A stretch of 64,000 nt of DNA from Flagellimonas sp. HMM57 (GTDB taxonomy: Bacteria > Bacteroidota > Bacteroidia > Flavobacteriales > Flavobacteriaceae). Below, piece after piece: positions 1-9,156 of this stretch; the stretch's first letter is position 1; each line of letters starts with the position of its first letter. The stretch spans positions 1,984,001 to 2,048,000 of the forward strand of contig NZ_CP090004.1 of the NCBI RefSeq assembly GCF_021390175.1. The letters run 5' to 3'. The translations under genes were made by a program, and so were the position numbers. The notes beneath the pieces were generated by a model. That model had not been told where the DNA came from. It worked only from the letters and a program-made list of their open reading frames with translations, and ran no database searches.

Positions 1-716
1 TTTGTTTGCAAGAAGTTGTACATACACTAGAAACGGATAAAGACTGGTTAATGTACAAAGACGGAGACCACATTCTTCCTCAGCGGGCCAACTTTTTTCA
101 AGATGTTCAAACTGCATTGCCTGACCATATTGGAATTTTTTGTCCTGCATCCCAAGGAATACTTTGGGATGAGGAAATCAAAATTCCTTCCCAATGGGGA
201 CTTGCAACATTTGTACGAAAATCATATCCAATAATCGGACAAATACAAAGATTCGTGCATAAATCATATGCACCTTATGATTATGGTGAACATCCACGCT
301 CTCGGAGTGCACACGCTATTAAAGTATTCGATTATAAAGAAGACAGATCTGTTGTTGTAGCCCATATGCACGGGTTAAGAGACTTGAACGGGAAAATGGA
401 CACGCCCGAGAGAACGGTACAGGCACATAAATTAATGTCTCTTGCAAATGAGCTTACTGAGCAGAATGATTCTCTTGTAGTATGCGGAGACTTCAATGTA
501 GAGCCAAATAGTGAGACTTTAAAAATTTTATCCAAAGCTGGACTAACTGAATTAGTAACCACACGAACATCAAAGGGCACTCGAAATTCTCAATATAAGA
601 AGGAAAGTAGATATGCGGATTATATGCTGGTCAATGAATTGATCAATGTTTTGGGTTTCAACGTAATTTTTGAGCCTGAAGTTTCGGACCATTGCCCACT
701 AGTTCTGACTATCTAA
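1..716 (+). CDS. Endonuclease/exonuclease/phosphatase family protein, 5' truncated by window edge
   Basis: C-terminal 238 codons of an EEP-superfamily Mg-dependent phosphoesterase (DNase I/exonuclease III fold). The frame is open to the left edge, and its first codons read CLQEV, the family motif that carries the catalytic metal-binding Glu. The TTG at position 6 is therefore not a start; roughly 30-40 N-terminal residues lie upstream of the window. Further family signatures follow in order: a YGEHPRSRSAHA stretch, VVAHMHGL, the GDFN motif (CGDFNVEP) that supplies Asp and Asn to the active site, and the terminal SDHCPL motif with the catalytic Asp-His pair. The substrate cannot be told from the sequence; family members cut nucleic acids, sphingomyelin or phosphoinositides. 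No neighbour is functionally linked. The following 94 bases carry no gene. Confidence 0.85.
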   Translation, partial: CLQEVVHTLETDKDWLMYKDGDHILPQRANFFQDVQTALPDHIGIFCPASQGILWDEEIKIPSQWGLATFVRKSYPIIGQIQRFVHKSYAPYDYGEHPRSRSAHAIKVFDYKEDRSVVVAHMHGLRDLNGKMDTPERTVQAHKLMSLANELTEQNDSLVVCGDFNVEPNSETLKILSKAGLTELVTTRTSKGTRNSQYKKESRYADYMLVNELINVLGFNVIFEPEVSDHCPLVLTI

Positions 717-810
717 ATAAATGGAAAACAAAAAATGCATCAAAACGACCGTTTATACCAAACCGTTGTAGCGCATTGTAAAAGAAATAAGACATTAAGA
801 ATTCAACAAT

Positions 811-1722
811 ATGAAGACTTTTTTTGGACCAACTCTTTCGCTGTTTTTTGTAGTATTTCTTTTTGCTTGCACGAGAAAAACCAAAGACCTTATCAAAGTT
901 GATGAGGTATCGCCTTGGTGTATCATAGATTTTGACTCTTTAGATAGGACGCCAAAACAGCGGATTGCCATGTTAAAACAAATGGGATTTACAAAATATG
1001 GCTTTAATAAGGGAAAAGGAGACCTGAGCAAAATGAAGGATGAATTCAAACTTGCTAAGGAGAATAATATTGAGATAACCTCGATTTTTCTTTGGTTAAA
1101 TGCCAAAAGAGATAGTGTGGGCAAGTTGAGTCCAATGAATCAAGAATTACTGACCAATTTAGCTGAAACAGATAGTAAGCCCATCATATGGTTAAGCTTT
1201 AGCAATAATTTTTTTGAGGAGCTTAATCAAGAGCAATCCGTAGAGTTATCTATTGAAATGATAGCGTTTGTAAAGTTAAAAGCTGATGAATTGGGTTGTA
1301 AATTGGCTCTGTATAATCATCATGGTTGGTTTGGAAATCCCCATAATCAAGTCGAGATTTTGGAAAGGTTGAACCAGGACTCAATCACTATGGTGTATAA
1401 CTTTCATCATGCCCATGAGTATGTTGATGAATTCCCTGTAATCGTAAAAAAGATATTGCCATATTTATCCTATGTCAATTTAAATGGAGTAAGAAAGGAA
1501 GGGCCTCAAATTTTGCCAATAGGTCAGGGTGATCACGAATTTGGAATGATCAGGCAATTATTGGATGAAGGATTTGATGGACCTTGGGGCATTTTAGGAC
1601 ATATTAAAACTGAAGACGTGGAAAAAGTTTTAAATCGAAATATGGAGGGATTAAAATTAATAAATTCAAAACTGAATAAGCTGGAAGAAAATAAAACAAC
1701 CCACAATAATGTACAAATATAA
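811..1722 (+). CDS. Sugar phosphate isomerase/epimerase-like lipoprotein
   Basis: 303 aa. The N-terminus is a lipoprotein signal with lipobox LFAC (Cys20 region), so the product is probably anchored in the envelope. The rest looks like a xylose-isomerase-like TIM barrel: alternating beta/alpha segments, a YNHHGWFGNP motif and a YNFHHAHEY motif that would place His residues at a metal site, then the segment YLSYVNLNGV and a GDHEFG turn. The family includes sugar isomerases, epimerases and inosose dehydratases. Exported, lipid-anchored members are common in Bacteroidota but their substrates are rarely known. There is no partner gene next to it: a 94-base gap separates it from the EEP gene and 96 bases from the next CDS. 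Family call fairly safe, substrate unknown. Confidence 0.7.
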   Translation: MKTFFGPTLSLFFVVFLFACTRKTKDLIKVDEVSPWCIIDFDSLDRTPKQRIAMLKQMGFTKYGFNKGKGDLSKMKDEFKLAKENNIEITSIFLWLNAKRDSVGKLSPMNQELLTNLAETDSKPIIWLSFSNNFFEELNQEQSVELSIEMIAFVKLKADELGCKLALYNHHGWFGNPHNQVEILERLNQDSITMVYNFHHAHEYVDEFPVIVKKILPYLSYVNLNGVRKEGPQILPIGQGDHEFGMIRQLLDEGFDGPWGILGHIKTEDVEKVLNRNMEGLKLINSKLNKLEENKTTHNNVQI

Positions 1723-1818
1723 TTACGGTGGATTCAGGGATGTCCAAATCCACTTGGAATCTCTGATATCAGTGCTAAAAATCCGTTACTGTGCTTATAC
1801 AAGACCATTATCTTCATT

Positions 1819-2484
1819 ATGAAAAAATCGTTCCTACTTTTCATCTTTGTACTGATAATATCACAATTGTCTGCTCAAGACACATTGGTTTTTTCTCAAG
1901 AAAATTCTCTAATGTTTAGCAATAAATATTATTTGTATCCTAAGTCAAAAACATTTGAGCATAAATTCAAAACTGATGATGGACAAATTTGGTATGGAAA
2001 AGGAGCTTATAAAATTGATGGCGGGAAATTGTTTTTAAGTTTTGGAGATTCTGAGAAAGAGATTAAGATAGAAAACAGAATTACCAAAATATATGACCAA
2101 TCAAAAAAAACCGATACATTGATTGTTAAGTTTAACGATTTAAAACAAAACCAAATATCTGGATATATTAAGTTTAAAGAAGAATACTTTTATGTCGATT
2201 TTGATAATGGAACGATAAAAATACCTAAAAGCAAATTTAAAAAAGTTGATGATCCAACTGTCGAAACTTTTATTCAAGGTTCGCTTGTAAATATTGAACT
2301 AACAAAACTAGCGGAGTTAAAATATCTTAAAATTACTACATCAGATATTTATAGTTATTATCATTTTGAATCTAACTTTAAACGAATTTTGAAATTTAGT
2401 AACAACGAAATCATATCAGCTGACTTTTATAATACTACTAATAAGCGAAAAGTAAAATTTGTTGCTGAAAATAACAAAGGCTAA
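1819..2484 (+). CDS. Hypothetical exported protein
   Basis: 221 aa and not assigned to a family. A clear Sec signal peptide (lysines, then a hydrophobic stretch, ending at SQLSAQD) predicts export. The mature part is Lys/Asp/Tyr rich with many short strands (GKGAYKIDGGKLFLSFG, GYIKFKEEYFYVDFDNG), which suggests an all-beta fold. The stop codon lies inside the left inverted end of the 2479-2678 repeat, so the present C-terminus may have been set by insertion of that element. Base composition is very AT-rich even for this window, as expected for a young or accessory gene. Confidence 0.6.
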   Translation: MKKSFLLFIFVLIISQLSAQDTLVFSQENSLMFSNKYYLYPKSKTFEHKFKTDDGQIWYGKGAYKIDGGKLFLSFGDSEKEIKIENRITKIYDQSKKTDTLIVKFNDLKQNQISGYIKFKEEYFYVDFDNGTIKIPKSKFKKVDDPTVETFIQGSLVNIELTKLAELKYLKITTSDIYSYYHFESNFKRILKFSNNEIISADFYNTTNKRKVKFVAENNKG

Positions 2485-2678
2485 CAATGGTGTATAATAA
2501 TACATAATAGGGTTTTACGCTGAGCGGAAGATCTGTCTGTGATTTACAATGTCGCCAAATATTAAGGTTGGCGTTTGGGAAGAATAATAAGAGAAAAGGA
2601 GTTATATTTTGCCTAGTGTCAATCTGAAACACATTGCATATTAACAACCAATGTTTCTTATGCTAGACCATTGTAGCC
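2479..2678. repeat. 200-bp intergenic element with inverted ends
   Basis: The left end GGCTAACAATGGT (2479-2491) is matched by the right end ACCATTGTAGCC (2667-2678), whose reverse complement is GGCTACAATGGT, identical except for one missing A. The 200 bp between them has no convincing gene. An internal CGCCAA...TTGGCG hairpin lies near 2551-2571. This has the shape of a small non-autonomous mobile element or a dispersed intergenic repeat; no target-site duplication is obvious. It sits between two unrelated accessory genes. Confidence 0.45.
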
Positions 2679-2688
2679 AATTTGAGAA

Positions 2689-3438
2689 ATGACAATCCGA
2701 GAAATATTAAATACCACAAATCACAGACCATGGGAAATTCCGACCGATAGTTGGAAATTTTATCAAGAATGGAACAATGCAATATTTCTTCATTATCAAG
2801 TTGACTTGACCGAATTGAAAAAATTCGTGCCCAAAGAATTGGAAATCGAGCTTTTTAACGGCGAACCTTGGATTTCAGTTGTTGCCTTTACCATGGAAAA
2901 GATAAGACCAAAAAACCTACCTTACTTTTCGCCAATATCAGATTTTGACGAAATAAATATTCGGACCTATGTTAAGTCAAATACTAAAACCGGAGTTTAC
3001 TTTTTAAGCATCGAAGGGGGTAAAAGGTTATCTTGTAAAGTCGCAAAAGGAATTTCAGAACTTCCTTATAGATTTTCAAAAATTAAAAGGACCAACAAGA
3101 GATATCAATCCCAAAATTTGGAATTTAATGATAAACTTGACATTGAATTTACAATTGGAAAAGAACTGACCAAAAAAACAGAATTGGACAAATGGTTAAC
3201 GGAAAGATATGCTCTTTTTCAAGATACTGACGAGTCAATTAACGAATATGAAATCCATCATTTGGAATGGTCAATTAATGAGATCGATTTAGGGAAATTA
3301 GATTTAAGTTATCCAAGATTTGAAAAGTTAATAAATGAAGGACCAAGTAAAATCCATTACTCTAAAGGAGTGAAAGTATTGGCTTGGGGGAAAATTAAAA
3401 ACAAAAAAACTGCTTGCAATAATGGCAACAATTTATAA
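2689..3438 (+). CDS. DUF2071 (YqjF-like) family protein
   Basis: 249 aa, close to the usual length of the DUF2071/YqjF family. It begins with a short lead, then the typical FYQEWNNAIFLHYQVD segment, the FVPKELEIELFNGEPWISVVAF core, the INIRTYVK strand and a GVYFLSIEG strand, all recognisable landmarks of the acetoacetate-decarboxylase-like beta fold assigned to this family. No enzymatic activity is established for it. The gene starts 10 bases after the right end of the inverted-end element and is followed by 282 bases without a gene, so it appears to be a single-gene transcription unit. Confidence 0.75.
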   Translation: MTIREILNTTNHRPWEIPTDSWKFYQEWNNAIFLHYQVDLTELKKFVPKELEIELFNGEPWISVVAFTMEKIRPKNLPYFSPISDFDEINIRTYVKSNTKTGVYFLSIEGGKRLSCKVAKGISELPYRFSKIKRTNKRYQSQNLEFNDKLDIEFTIGKELTKKTELDKWLTERYALFQDTDESINEYEIHHLEWSINEIDLGKLDLSYPRFEKLINEGPSKIHYSKGVKVLAWGKIKNKKTACNNGNNL

Positions 3439-3720
3439 CCGCCATTCAATCAATCATTTCGATTAAAAAACACGTTGGATTGTAGCAATTGGAGCAATTG
3501 TACTTAAATATGCTCAATGGGAAGATTGACCCTGAACATGGCAATATTGTGGATTTGAATAGATAAAATTCATAACGGGCACCATCTCCATAAGTTTACT
3601 TAAATTCTGCTAGCAGCAATCAGGTTTGCGAAAGGCGAGTACGATAAAGTACTTGAAAAGTCAACTTTAAGAATGATAGTTAGACGTTGTAAACACGAGC
3701 AGAACTTCGTAAAACCACCA

Positions 3721-4839
3721 CTATACGTTTTCTGTTACGCTAGGCTTCAATTTTTGCTCCAAAAGCCTTTTATTGATGGTATTGAATAATGGAAAGATTA
3801 TCCCAGTCCCAAGCAACAGCCCTGCCAATACGAAGATATTGGGTGTCGATGCTAAAAAAGAACCGCTGTTAAGCACACCAAGAATAAGTAGGGTTGAAAG
3901 CGGAAAGGATAGTGCCAAAATAGTGATGGCGTAATTATTATGAAATGTTTTTTTCTTTTCTGGTATTTCATTTTCATTGCTATCTACCGCTGCAATATGG
4001 GCATATGGCCAAAAACTGCAAGCACTTAGACCGAAAGAAAGCAATAATAGGATTTCGTTGGTGACCTGTATCCCTGAAATGGACACAAACAGTCCTACTA
4101 TCAACACGACCAAGCCAGCACGTAAACAAAGCAATGAAAAAATTTGAAAAAACTGTTTTCTTTTAATTTTTACGGCTAGCCCTATAAAAAGGAGAACCAA
4201 AGGGGTCATAATAAGACTTAGTTTTTTCAATGTTTCGCTCAAGAAAAAGGGGAGTGTATCCATGGTAAAGCCAAAACCTAGTAGAAACAATGCCGCTATT
4301 ATAAACAAATTTACAGGTTCTGTAACCATGGCTTTTAGCATGGGCTTTAATTTAGAGAATTTGGCCTTGGTTTTTTTTGATTGCAAGGTATAGTGCCAAT
4401 TCATAGCGATGAGGTATAAAAATACCAGTACAAATACCTTGTTCCCTAAATCTGCCATAGCGGCTTTAGCTAAATAATCCTTCCCCAAAAATTCCAGCAC
4501 AAAGGGAAAGCAGGATAGGCCGGGTGCCAAGGAGGGCATTAATAATTTTGCGGTACGAAACTCGGAGGTATTCTTCAAAATACCCAGAATTGGGAGCAAG
4601 AAAGGCATAACGATGAACAAAAGCAGGTTGAGCCCTAGGGCGAGCAGAGGCAATAACAACAATTGAAGTTCAATTTTTACGCCCAATAAGGCAATAAAAA
4701 TTGTTGCTGGTAGTGCCAAGTTCAAAATGATTTTCTTTATACCAGAGATTTCATCCTTGGACTTAAACTTTACTTTAAGTAAAACCCCAATCAGGATAAA
4801 AAATAGAAATACGACCGTTTTTTGAAGACTAATATCCAT
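3721..4839 (-). CDS. AEC-type membrane permease
   Basis: 372 aa, almost entirely hydrophobic with about ten membrane segments. The layout is that of auxin-efflux-carrier (AEC/Mem_trans) transporters: an N-terminal five-helix half including the NLALPATIFIALLG helix, a central hydrophilic link near residues 150-175, and a second five-helix half. The LAPGLSCFPFVLEFLG segment resembles the broken helix that holds the Pro/Asn crossover in this fold. It starts only 4 bases after the stop of the aminotransferase gene, so the two are co-transcribed. Transport of an amino or keto acid related to the enzyme is an inference from that pairing only. Confidence 0.6.
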   Translation of the reverse strand: MDISLQKTVVFLFFILIGVLLKVKFKSKDEISGIKKIILNLALPATIFIALLGVKIELQLLLLPLLALGLNLLLFIVMPFLLPILGILKNTSEFRTAKLLMPSLAPGLSCFPFVLEFLGKDYLAKAAMADLGNKVFVLVFLYLIAMNWHYTLQSKKTKAKFSKLKPMLKAMVTEPVNLFIIAALFLLGFGFTMDTLPFFLSETLKKLSLIMTPLVLLFIGLAVKIKRKQFFQIFSLLCLRAGLVVLIVGLFVSISGIQVTNEILLLLSFGLSACSFWPYAHIAAVDSNENEIPEKKKTFHNNYAITILALSFPLSTLLILGVLNSGSFLASTPNIFVLAGLLLGTGIIFPLFNTINKRLLEQKLKPSVTENV

Positions 4840-4843
4840 CGTA

Positions 4844-6037
4844 TTAGGCCAAAACCTTTCCGAGTGCTTGTGTAAAGAGTTTCATTTCATCCATAGTGCC
4901 CATACTTACCCTACACCAATCTTTGCCCATAAAATTGAAAGCACGCACCCCAACCTTTAAATTGGTCATTTTTTCAAGAAATGCTTTGCCTTCCATTTCT
5001 ATTGGAAAAATCATAAAACTGGTATAGGAGGGAACGTATTCAAAACCCATTTGGTCAAGACTTTGATATACATATTCCCTGCACTCGGCATTTAGCTTTC
5101 TGGAACTATCCAAAAATTTCGAATCATCCATAGCGCCCATAGCTCCAAAAACAGAAGGGTAGGAAATACCCATTCCGGCACGTGTGATTTTTTGAAGTTT
5201 GTTCAATCGTTCCTCTTGGGCTACTGCATAGCCTACACGAAGCCCGGCCATACCGTGAATCTTTGAAAAGGTTCTTGCGATAATTACATCTTTTCCTTCG
5301 CTTATTAAAGAAACCATACTCTTTTTCATTCCATCGTCTAAAAATCCAAGATAAGCTTCGTCAATAAAAACAGGTACTTTTTCAGATACCCTTGAGCAAA
5401 AGTCCAATAAATCTTCATGCGGTGTTATGGTTCCGGTAGGATTGTTGGGGTTGCAGATATAGATCAGTTTTGTATCCGCATCAATCGCTTTTTCCATAGC
5501 ATCCAAATTGTGAGACCAATCGTCTTTCAATGGAACTGGTTTCCAGCTTCCGCCCGCTGCTTCGGCAACACGAATCAATGACATATACGCTGGGTCCGCT
5601 GAAACTACATTTCCACCATTCATAAATAATACCATGGCGGTTTTTTCCAATAAATCCGAAGAACCAGGTCCCATCATTACATTCTTGCGTTCCACTCCTT
5701 CAAACTCTGCAATTTTATCCATTAACTGAAATAATTCTTTCCAAGCATAGCGGTTGCCACCAGCTGCTGAATTTTTCAATGCTTCCAACGCCATTGGTGA
5801 AGGCCCATAAGGATTTTCATTTGCGTTGAGTTTAGCAGCCAGAACAGGAAACTCCCTTAAGTTTTTGGGAAGGTATTCTTTAAAGAAAGGACTATAAACC
5901 GCATCGCCATTTGAATCGAGCTGGAGCGGTAGTTCCAGATTTTTAGAAAATCCTAAGTAAGGTGCTGCAAGTACACCACCAGCGGTAAGAACCCCAGTTT
6001 TTATCCAATTTCTTCTGTTGATTTTTTTAGTTTCCAT
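4844..6037 (-). CDS. Tat-exported PLP-dependent aminotransferase (histidinol-phosphate aminotransferase-like)
   Basis: 397 aa from the ATG at 6037; a TTG six bases further out is in frame but less likely. The N-terminus KKINRRNWIKTG followed by a hydrophobic stretch is a twin-arginine signal, so a folded, cofactor-loaded enzyme is predicted outside the cytoplasm. The rest is a class I/II fold: NENPYGPS substrate motif (72-80), MMGPGSSDLL cofactor-phosphate loop, NPNNPTG (196-202), Asp226/Tyr229 in FIDEAYLGF, and Lys259 in RTFSKIHG as the Schiff-base lysine, with an arginine in WCRVSMGT near the C-terminus for the carboxylate. Histidine synthesis is unlikely because no his genes flank it and it is exported. 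It forms a two-gene unit with the permease. Confidence 0.8.
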   Translation of the reverse strand: METKKINRRNWIKTGVLTAGGVLAAPYLGFSKNLELPLQLDSNGDAVYSPFFKEYLPKNLREFPVLAAKLNANENPYGPSPMALEALKNSAAGGNRYAWKELFQLMDKIAEFEGVERKNVMMGPGSSDLLEKTAMVLFMNGGNVVSADPAYMSLIRVAEAAGGSWKPVPLKDDWSHNLDAMEKAIDADTKLIYICNPNNPTGTITPHEDLLDFCSRVSEKVPVFIDEAYLGFLDDGMKKSMVSLISEGKDVIIARTFSKIHGMAGLRVGYAVAQEERLNKLQKITRAGMGISYPSVFGAMGAMDDSKFLDSSRKLNAECREYVYQSLDQMGFEYVPSYTSFMIFPIEMEGKAFLEKMTNLKVGVRAFNFMGKDWCRVSMGTMDEMKLFTQALGKVLA

Positions 6038-6275
6038 GAGCAATGTTAATTTGAGTTAGCTATAGTCACTAAATTAAAGGCAGGGGAAGAAAAAACCTAT
6101 GGTAATACGATAAAAATCAATGGGTTAAAATATATAAAAATGAATTTGACACTGTAGAAATTATCAATCTGTCATACTGATAATTGCAATAAAGATATAT
6201 TTTATGGTACTTGTATTGCCTTAAACCCAAGCATATGGAAAATCAAAATTTCTCCAAGTTTCAGAAAAACTAGAG

Positions 6276-7931
6276 TTATGACTCCAATTCTTTGGCAATC
6301 CAATCAAAGCTTTCTTCGATATTTGGAAACACTTGTTCTTGAGGAACCAAATCTGGAATGATACCAACTGAAGTCAGGATGTCCTTAGGTTGTTCTTTTA
6401 GTCCGGTAATAACAACCTTCATTCCTTTAAGGGTCAAATCCAAAACGGCATTTTCCAAAGCGTAAACCCCAGACTGATCTACATGTGGCACCCTATCCAT
6501 TCGGAAAACTAAAATCTTTATTTCATTGCCAACGTTTTTGACCTGCTCTTGAAAATGGGAAGTAAATCCAAAAAATAAAGGGCCATACAAATGTTTGATA
6601 TAGATTTGCTCCCTAAATTTCTGAGACAGGTCGGTTTCATCTTCCCATGGTTTTTCTCCATCAAAACCGGCCAATGTTCCCACTTGCATGCCTTTTTCAC
6701 CAATATCACTTGCTCTCTTCATAAACAGTAGTGCTGCGAGTGTTACACCTATACCTACAGCTTGTATCAAACTGCCAAACGTTGTCCAAAGTAATACGAT
6801 GAGAAGAACAGCAGCATCTGCCTTGGGAATGATCCTTAAATGTTTTAATCCCCTTTTGTCAATAATCTTAAAACCTATGGGAATCAAAATACCAGCCAAT
6901 ACTGCCAATGGGATAAATGCGGCAAGAGAGCTAAGACCCAACAGAACAGTTAATAAAAATGCCCCATGTAAAGCACCAGATAGTCTGGTACGGCCACCAT
7001 TATTAATGTTGACAACCGTGCCTTTTGTAGCTCCGGCCCCAGGGATTCCTCCAATGAGCGCTGCAGCCATATTCCCAATACCCTGACCGATCAATTCGCG
7101 ATTGCTGTTGTGCTTTGTTTTGGTCATGTTGTCTGCTATTACAGAAGTCAACAAAGAATCTATTGAGCCCAAAACGGCCAATACCATTCCATATTCCAAT
7201 ACCATAAAGTAGGCACTGCTGTCTACGCTAAATAAACCTTCCCATTGTAACGCTGGCAAACCAGATGGGATTTCACCAATGATGGGTACATCCCATTTGA
7301 TGAAATAGGCAAAAATGGATACTCCTATCAATGCCACCAATGCACTTGGGATAGCTTTTGTAATCTTTGGAAAAATATAATAAATAAGAACGGTCAATCC
7401 GCCCAAGGCCAATGCTTGCCAGTTGAACTCTGCAAACATTCTGGGCAAATCCATAACAACTTTGATCGTGGACTTTGGCGAACCCAATCCAACAAATGGG
7501 AAGATTTGTAAAATGATGATAATCAACCCTACACCGCTCATAAAACCTGATATCACAGGATAAGGAAAATATTTGATGTAACCAGCAATATTGATCAGTC
7601 CAAAAATAATTTGTAAAGCACCTCCAACTAAAAAGCTCAACAGAATAATGCCCATGGCGTCTTGCAAGCTTCCTGCAACTTCGATTGCATTGGCAACCAA
7701 TGCAGCGGATACTACGGTCATTGGACCTGTTGGGCCACTTGCTTGGGTAGCGGTACCCCCAAAGAGAGCCGCTAAAATACCAACAGCTATTGCTCCATAT
7801 AACCCTGCTATGGCCCCTAATCCAGATTGTACTCCAAATGCAAGTGCTAGGGGCAATGCAACAACACCTGCTACGAGCCCTCCCGTAACATCACCTTTAA
7901 GATATTTTGAATTGTAAATTGATTTGATCAT
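6276..7931 (-). CDS. SulP family anion transporter with STAS domain
   Basis: 551 aa. The N-terminal part is a SulP membrane domain: the KYLKGDVTGGLVAGVVALPLALAFG opening, the SGPTGPMTVV core that forms the anion site, and GGIPGAGATKGT in the second repeat. The C-terminal 110 residues form a cytoplasmic STAS domain (VFRMDRVPHVDQSGVYAL). The family carries sulfate, bicarbonate or dicarboxylates and the substrate cannot be decided here. It is a single gene: 238 bases separate it from the aminotransferase and 205 from pheS, both without other genes. It is one of three SulP proteins in this window. Confidence 0.88.
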   Translation of the reverse strand: MIKSIYNSKYLKGDVTGGLVAGVVALPLALAFGVQSGLGAIAGLYGAIAVGILAALFGGTATQASGPTGPMTVVSAALVANAIEVAGSLQDAMGIILLSFLVGGALQIIFGLINIAGYIKYFPYPVISGFMSGVGLIIIILQIFPFVGLGSPKSTIKVVMDLPRMFAEFNWQALALGGLTVLIYYIFPKITKAIPSALVALIGVSIFAYFIKWDVPIIGEIPSGLPALQWEGLFSVDSSAYFMVLEYGMVLAVLGSIDSLLTSVIADNMTKTKHNSNRELIGQGIGNMAAALIGGIPGAGATKGTVVNINNGGRTRLSGALHGAFLLTVLLGLSSLAAFIPLAVLAGILIPIGFKIIDKRGLKHLRIIPKADAAVLLIVLLWTTFGSLIQAVGIGVTLAALLFMKRASDIGEKGMQVGTLAGFDGEKPWEDETDLSQKFREQIYIKHLYGPLFFGFTSHFQEQVKNVGNEIKILVFRMDRVPHVDQSGVYALENAVLDLTLKGMKVVITGLKEQPKDILTSVGIIPDLVPQEQVFPNIEESFDWIAKELES

Positions 7932-8136
7932 GGTTACAAAGTTGAATCCTAAAAATAGGAAGTAAAAAGGTCTCTTTCAAAGAAATTATTTTCTTTAAGG
8001 CACTTATTTAGAATAAAATATGCGTTTAGGTATTGTTGTTACAATGACTTTTCTTTTATTACCATGGTTTTCATGCTAAATAAAATAGTACTGTTCGAAA
8101 AATCTAGAGAGGAAGCGACCCTAAATGAAATAAGGT

Positions 8137-9156
8137 TTATAAAGAACTCTTGAACTGCTCTAAGAACCTAATATCGTTCTCACTCAACAAGCGGATGTCA
8201 GAAATTTGATGGAGCAACAATGCAATACGGTCAATACCCATACCAAATGCGAAACCAGAATAGACTTCTGGGTCAATATCACAATTCTGTAATACATTTG
8301 GGTCGACCATTCCACAACCCATAATTTCCAACCATCCGGTGCCCTTGGTCATTTTATAGTCCGTTTCTGTTTCAAGACCCCAATAGACATCAACTTCTGC
8401 GCTGGGTTCTGTAAAAGGAAAATAGGAAGGACGCAAGCGAATTTTTGACTTTCCGAACATCTCCGAAGTAAAATATTGGAGTGTTTGTTTTAAATCTGCG
8501 AACGAAACATCCTTATCGACGTACAAGCCTTCAACTTGATGAAAAAAGCAATGCGAACGTGCCGAAATTGCCTCGTTACGATAGACCCTCCCAGGAGAAA
8601 TTGTTCGAATAGGCGGCTTGTTGTTTTCCATGTACCTAACCTGAACGGATGAGGTATGGGTGCGCAATAAAATATCTGGATCGGTCTGAATGAAAAACGT
8701 ATCCTGCATATCCCGGGCAGGATGATATTCCGGTAAGTTCAATGCAGTGAAATTATGCCAGTCATCCTCAATTTCAGGACCTTCGGAGACATTAAAACCT
8801 ATCCGTGAAAAAATATCGATAATTTGATTTTTTACTATTGATATTGGGTGTCTTGCACCAATTTCGATAGGTTCCCCAGGTCTTGTCAAGTCCCCGAACT
8901 TGCCATTTATTTCGGAACTGTTTTCGAGTGCTGTTTTTAGGGAATTTACCTTTTCTGTAGCTGTCCCTTTGAGTTGATTGATAACTTGACCGAATTCTTT
9001 TTTTTGTTCGTTTGGAACGTTTTTAAATTCAGCAAAGAATGTATTCAAAAGTCCTTTCTTCCCTAAATATTTAATTCGGAAAGCTTCTATTTCATCTTTT
9101 GAGGTCGAAGTGAATTGCTCCACTTCGCTCAAGTGTTCTTTTATTGTCTCAATCAT
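8137..9156 (-). CDS. pheS: Phenylalanyl-tRNA synthetase alpha subunit
   Basis: 339 aa, the normal length for PheS. The N-terminal ~90 residues are the tRNA-binding coiled coil. The class II catalytic core follows with [19 protein letters not shown] (motif 1 region), [16 protein letters not shown], the motif 2 strand [23 protein letters not shown] and motif 3 [14 protein letters not shown] near the end. It charges tRNA-Phe in the cytoplasm as an alpha2/beta2 complex with PheT. No pheT lies in the window, which is usual for Bacteroidota, where pheS and pheT are often unlinked. Its start overlaps the end of the ceramidase-like gene by 8 bases, so the two are probably translated from one mRNA. 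Confidence 0.97.
   Translation of the reverse strand: MIETIKEHLSEVEQFTSTSKDEIEAFRIKYLGKKGLLNTFFAEFKNVPNEQKKEFGQVINQLKGTATEKVNSLKTALENSSEINGKFGDLTRPGEPIEIGARHPISIVKNQIIDIFSRIGFNVSEGPEIEDDWHNFTALNLPEYHPARDMQDTFFIQTDPDILLRTHTSSVQVRYMENNKPPIRTISPGRVYRNEAISARSHCFFHQVEGLYVDKDVSFADLKQTLQYFTSEMFGKSKIRLRPSYFPFTEPSAEVDVYWGLETETDYKMTKGTGWLEIMGCGMVDPNVLQNCDIDPEVYSGFAFGMGIDRIALLLHQISDIRLLSENDIRFLEQFKSSL

Noticed and set aside
1728..1753. Hairpin GTGGATT/AATCCAC after the sugar isomerase-like gene
   Set aside because: Seven pairs with a 12-base loop and no T-run; too weak to call a terminator.
2438..2647. 69-codon minus-strand frame overlapping the 200-bp element
   Set aside because: It lies across the inverted-end repeat and the end of the preceding gene, and has no recognisable features.
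2479..2678. Calling the 200-bp element an integron attC site
   Set aside because: The left end resembles RYYYAAC with one mismatch, but the right end does not fit GTTRRRY and no integrase is present; kept as an unclassified repeat.
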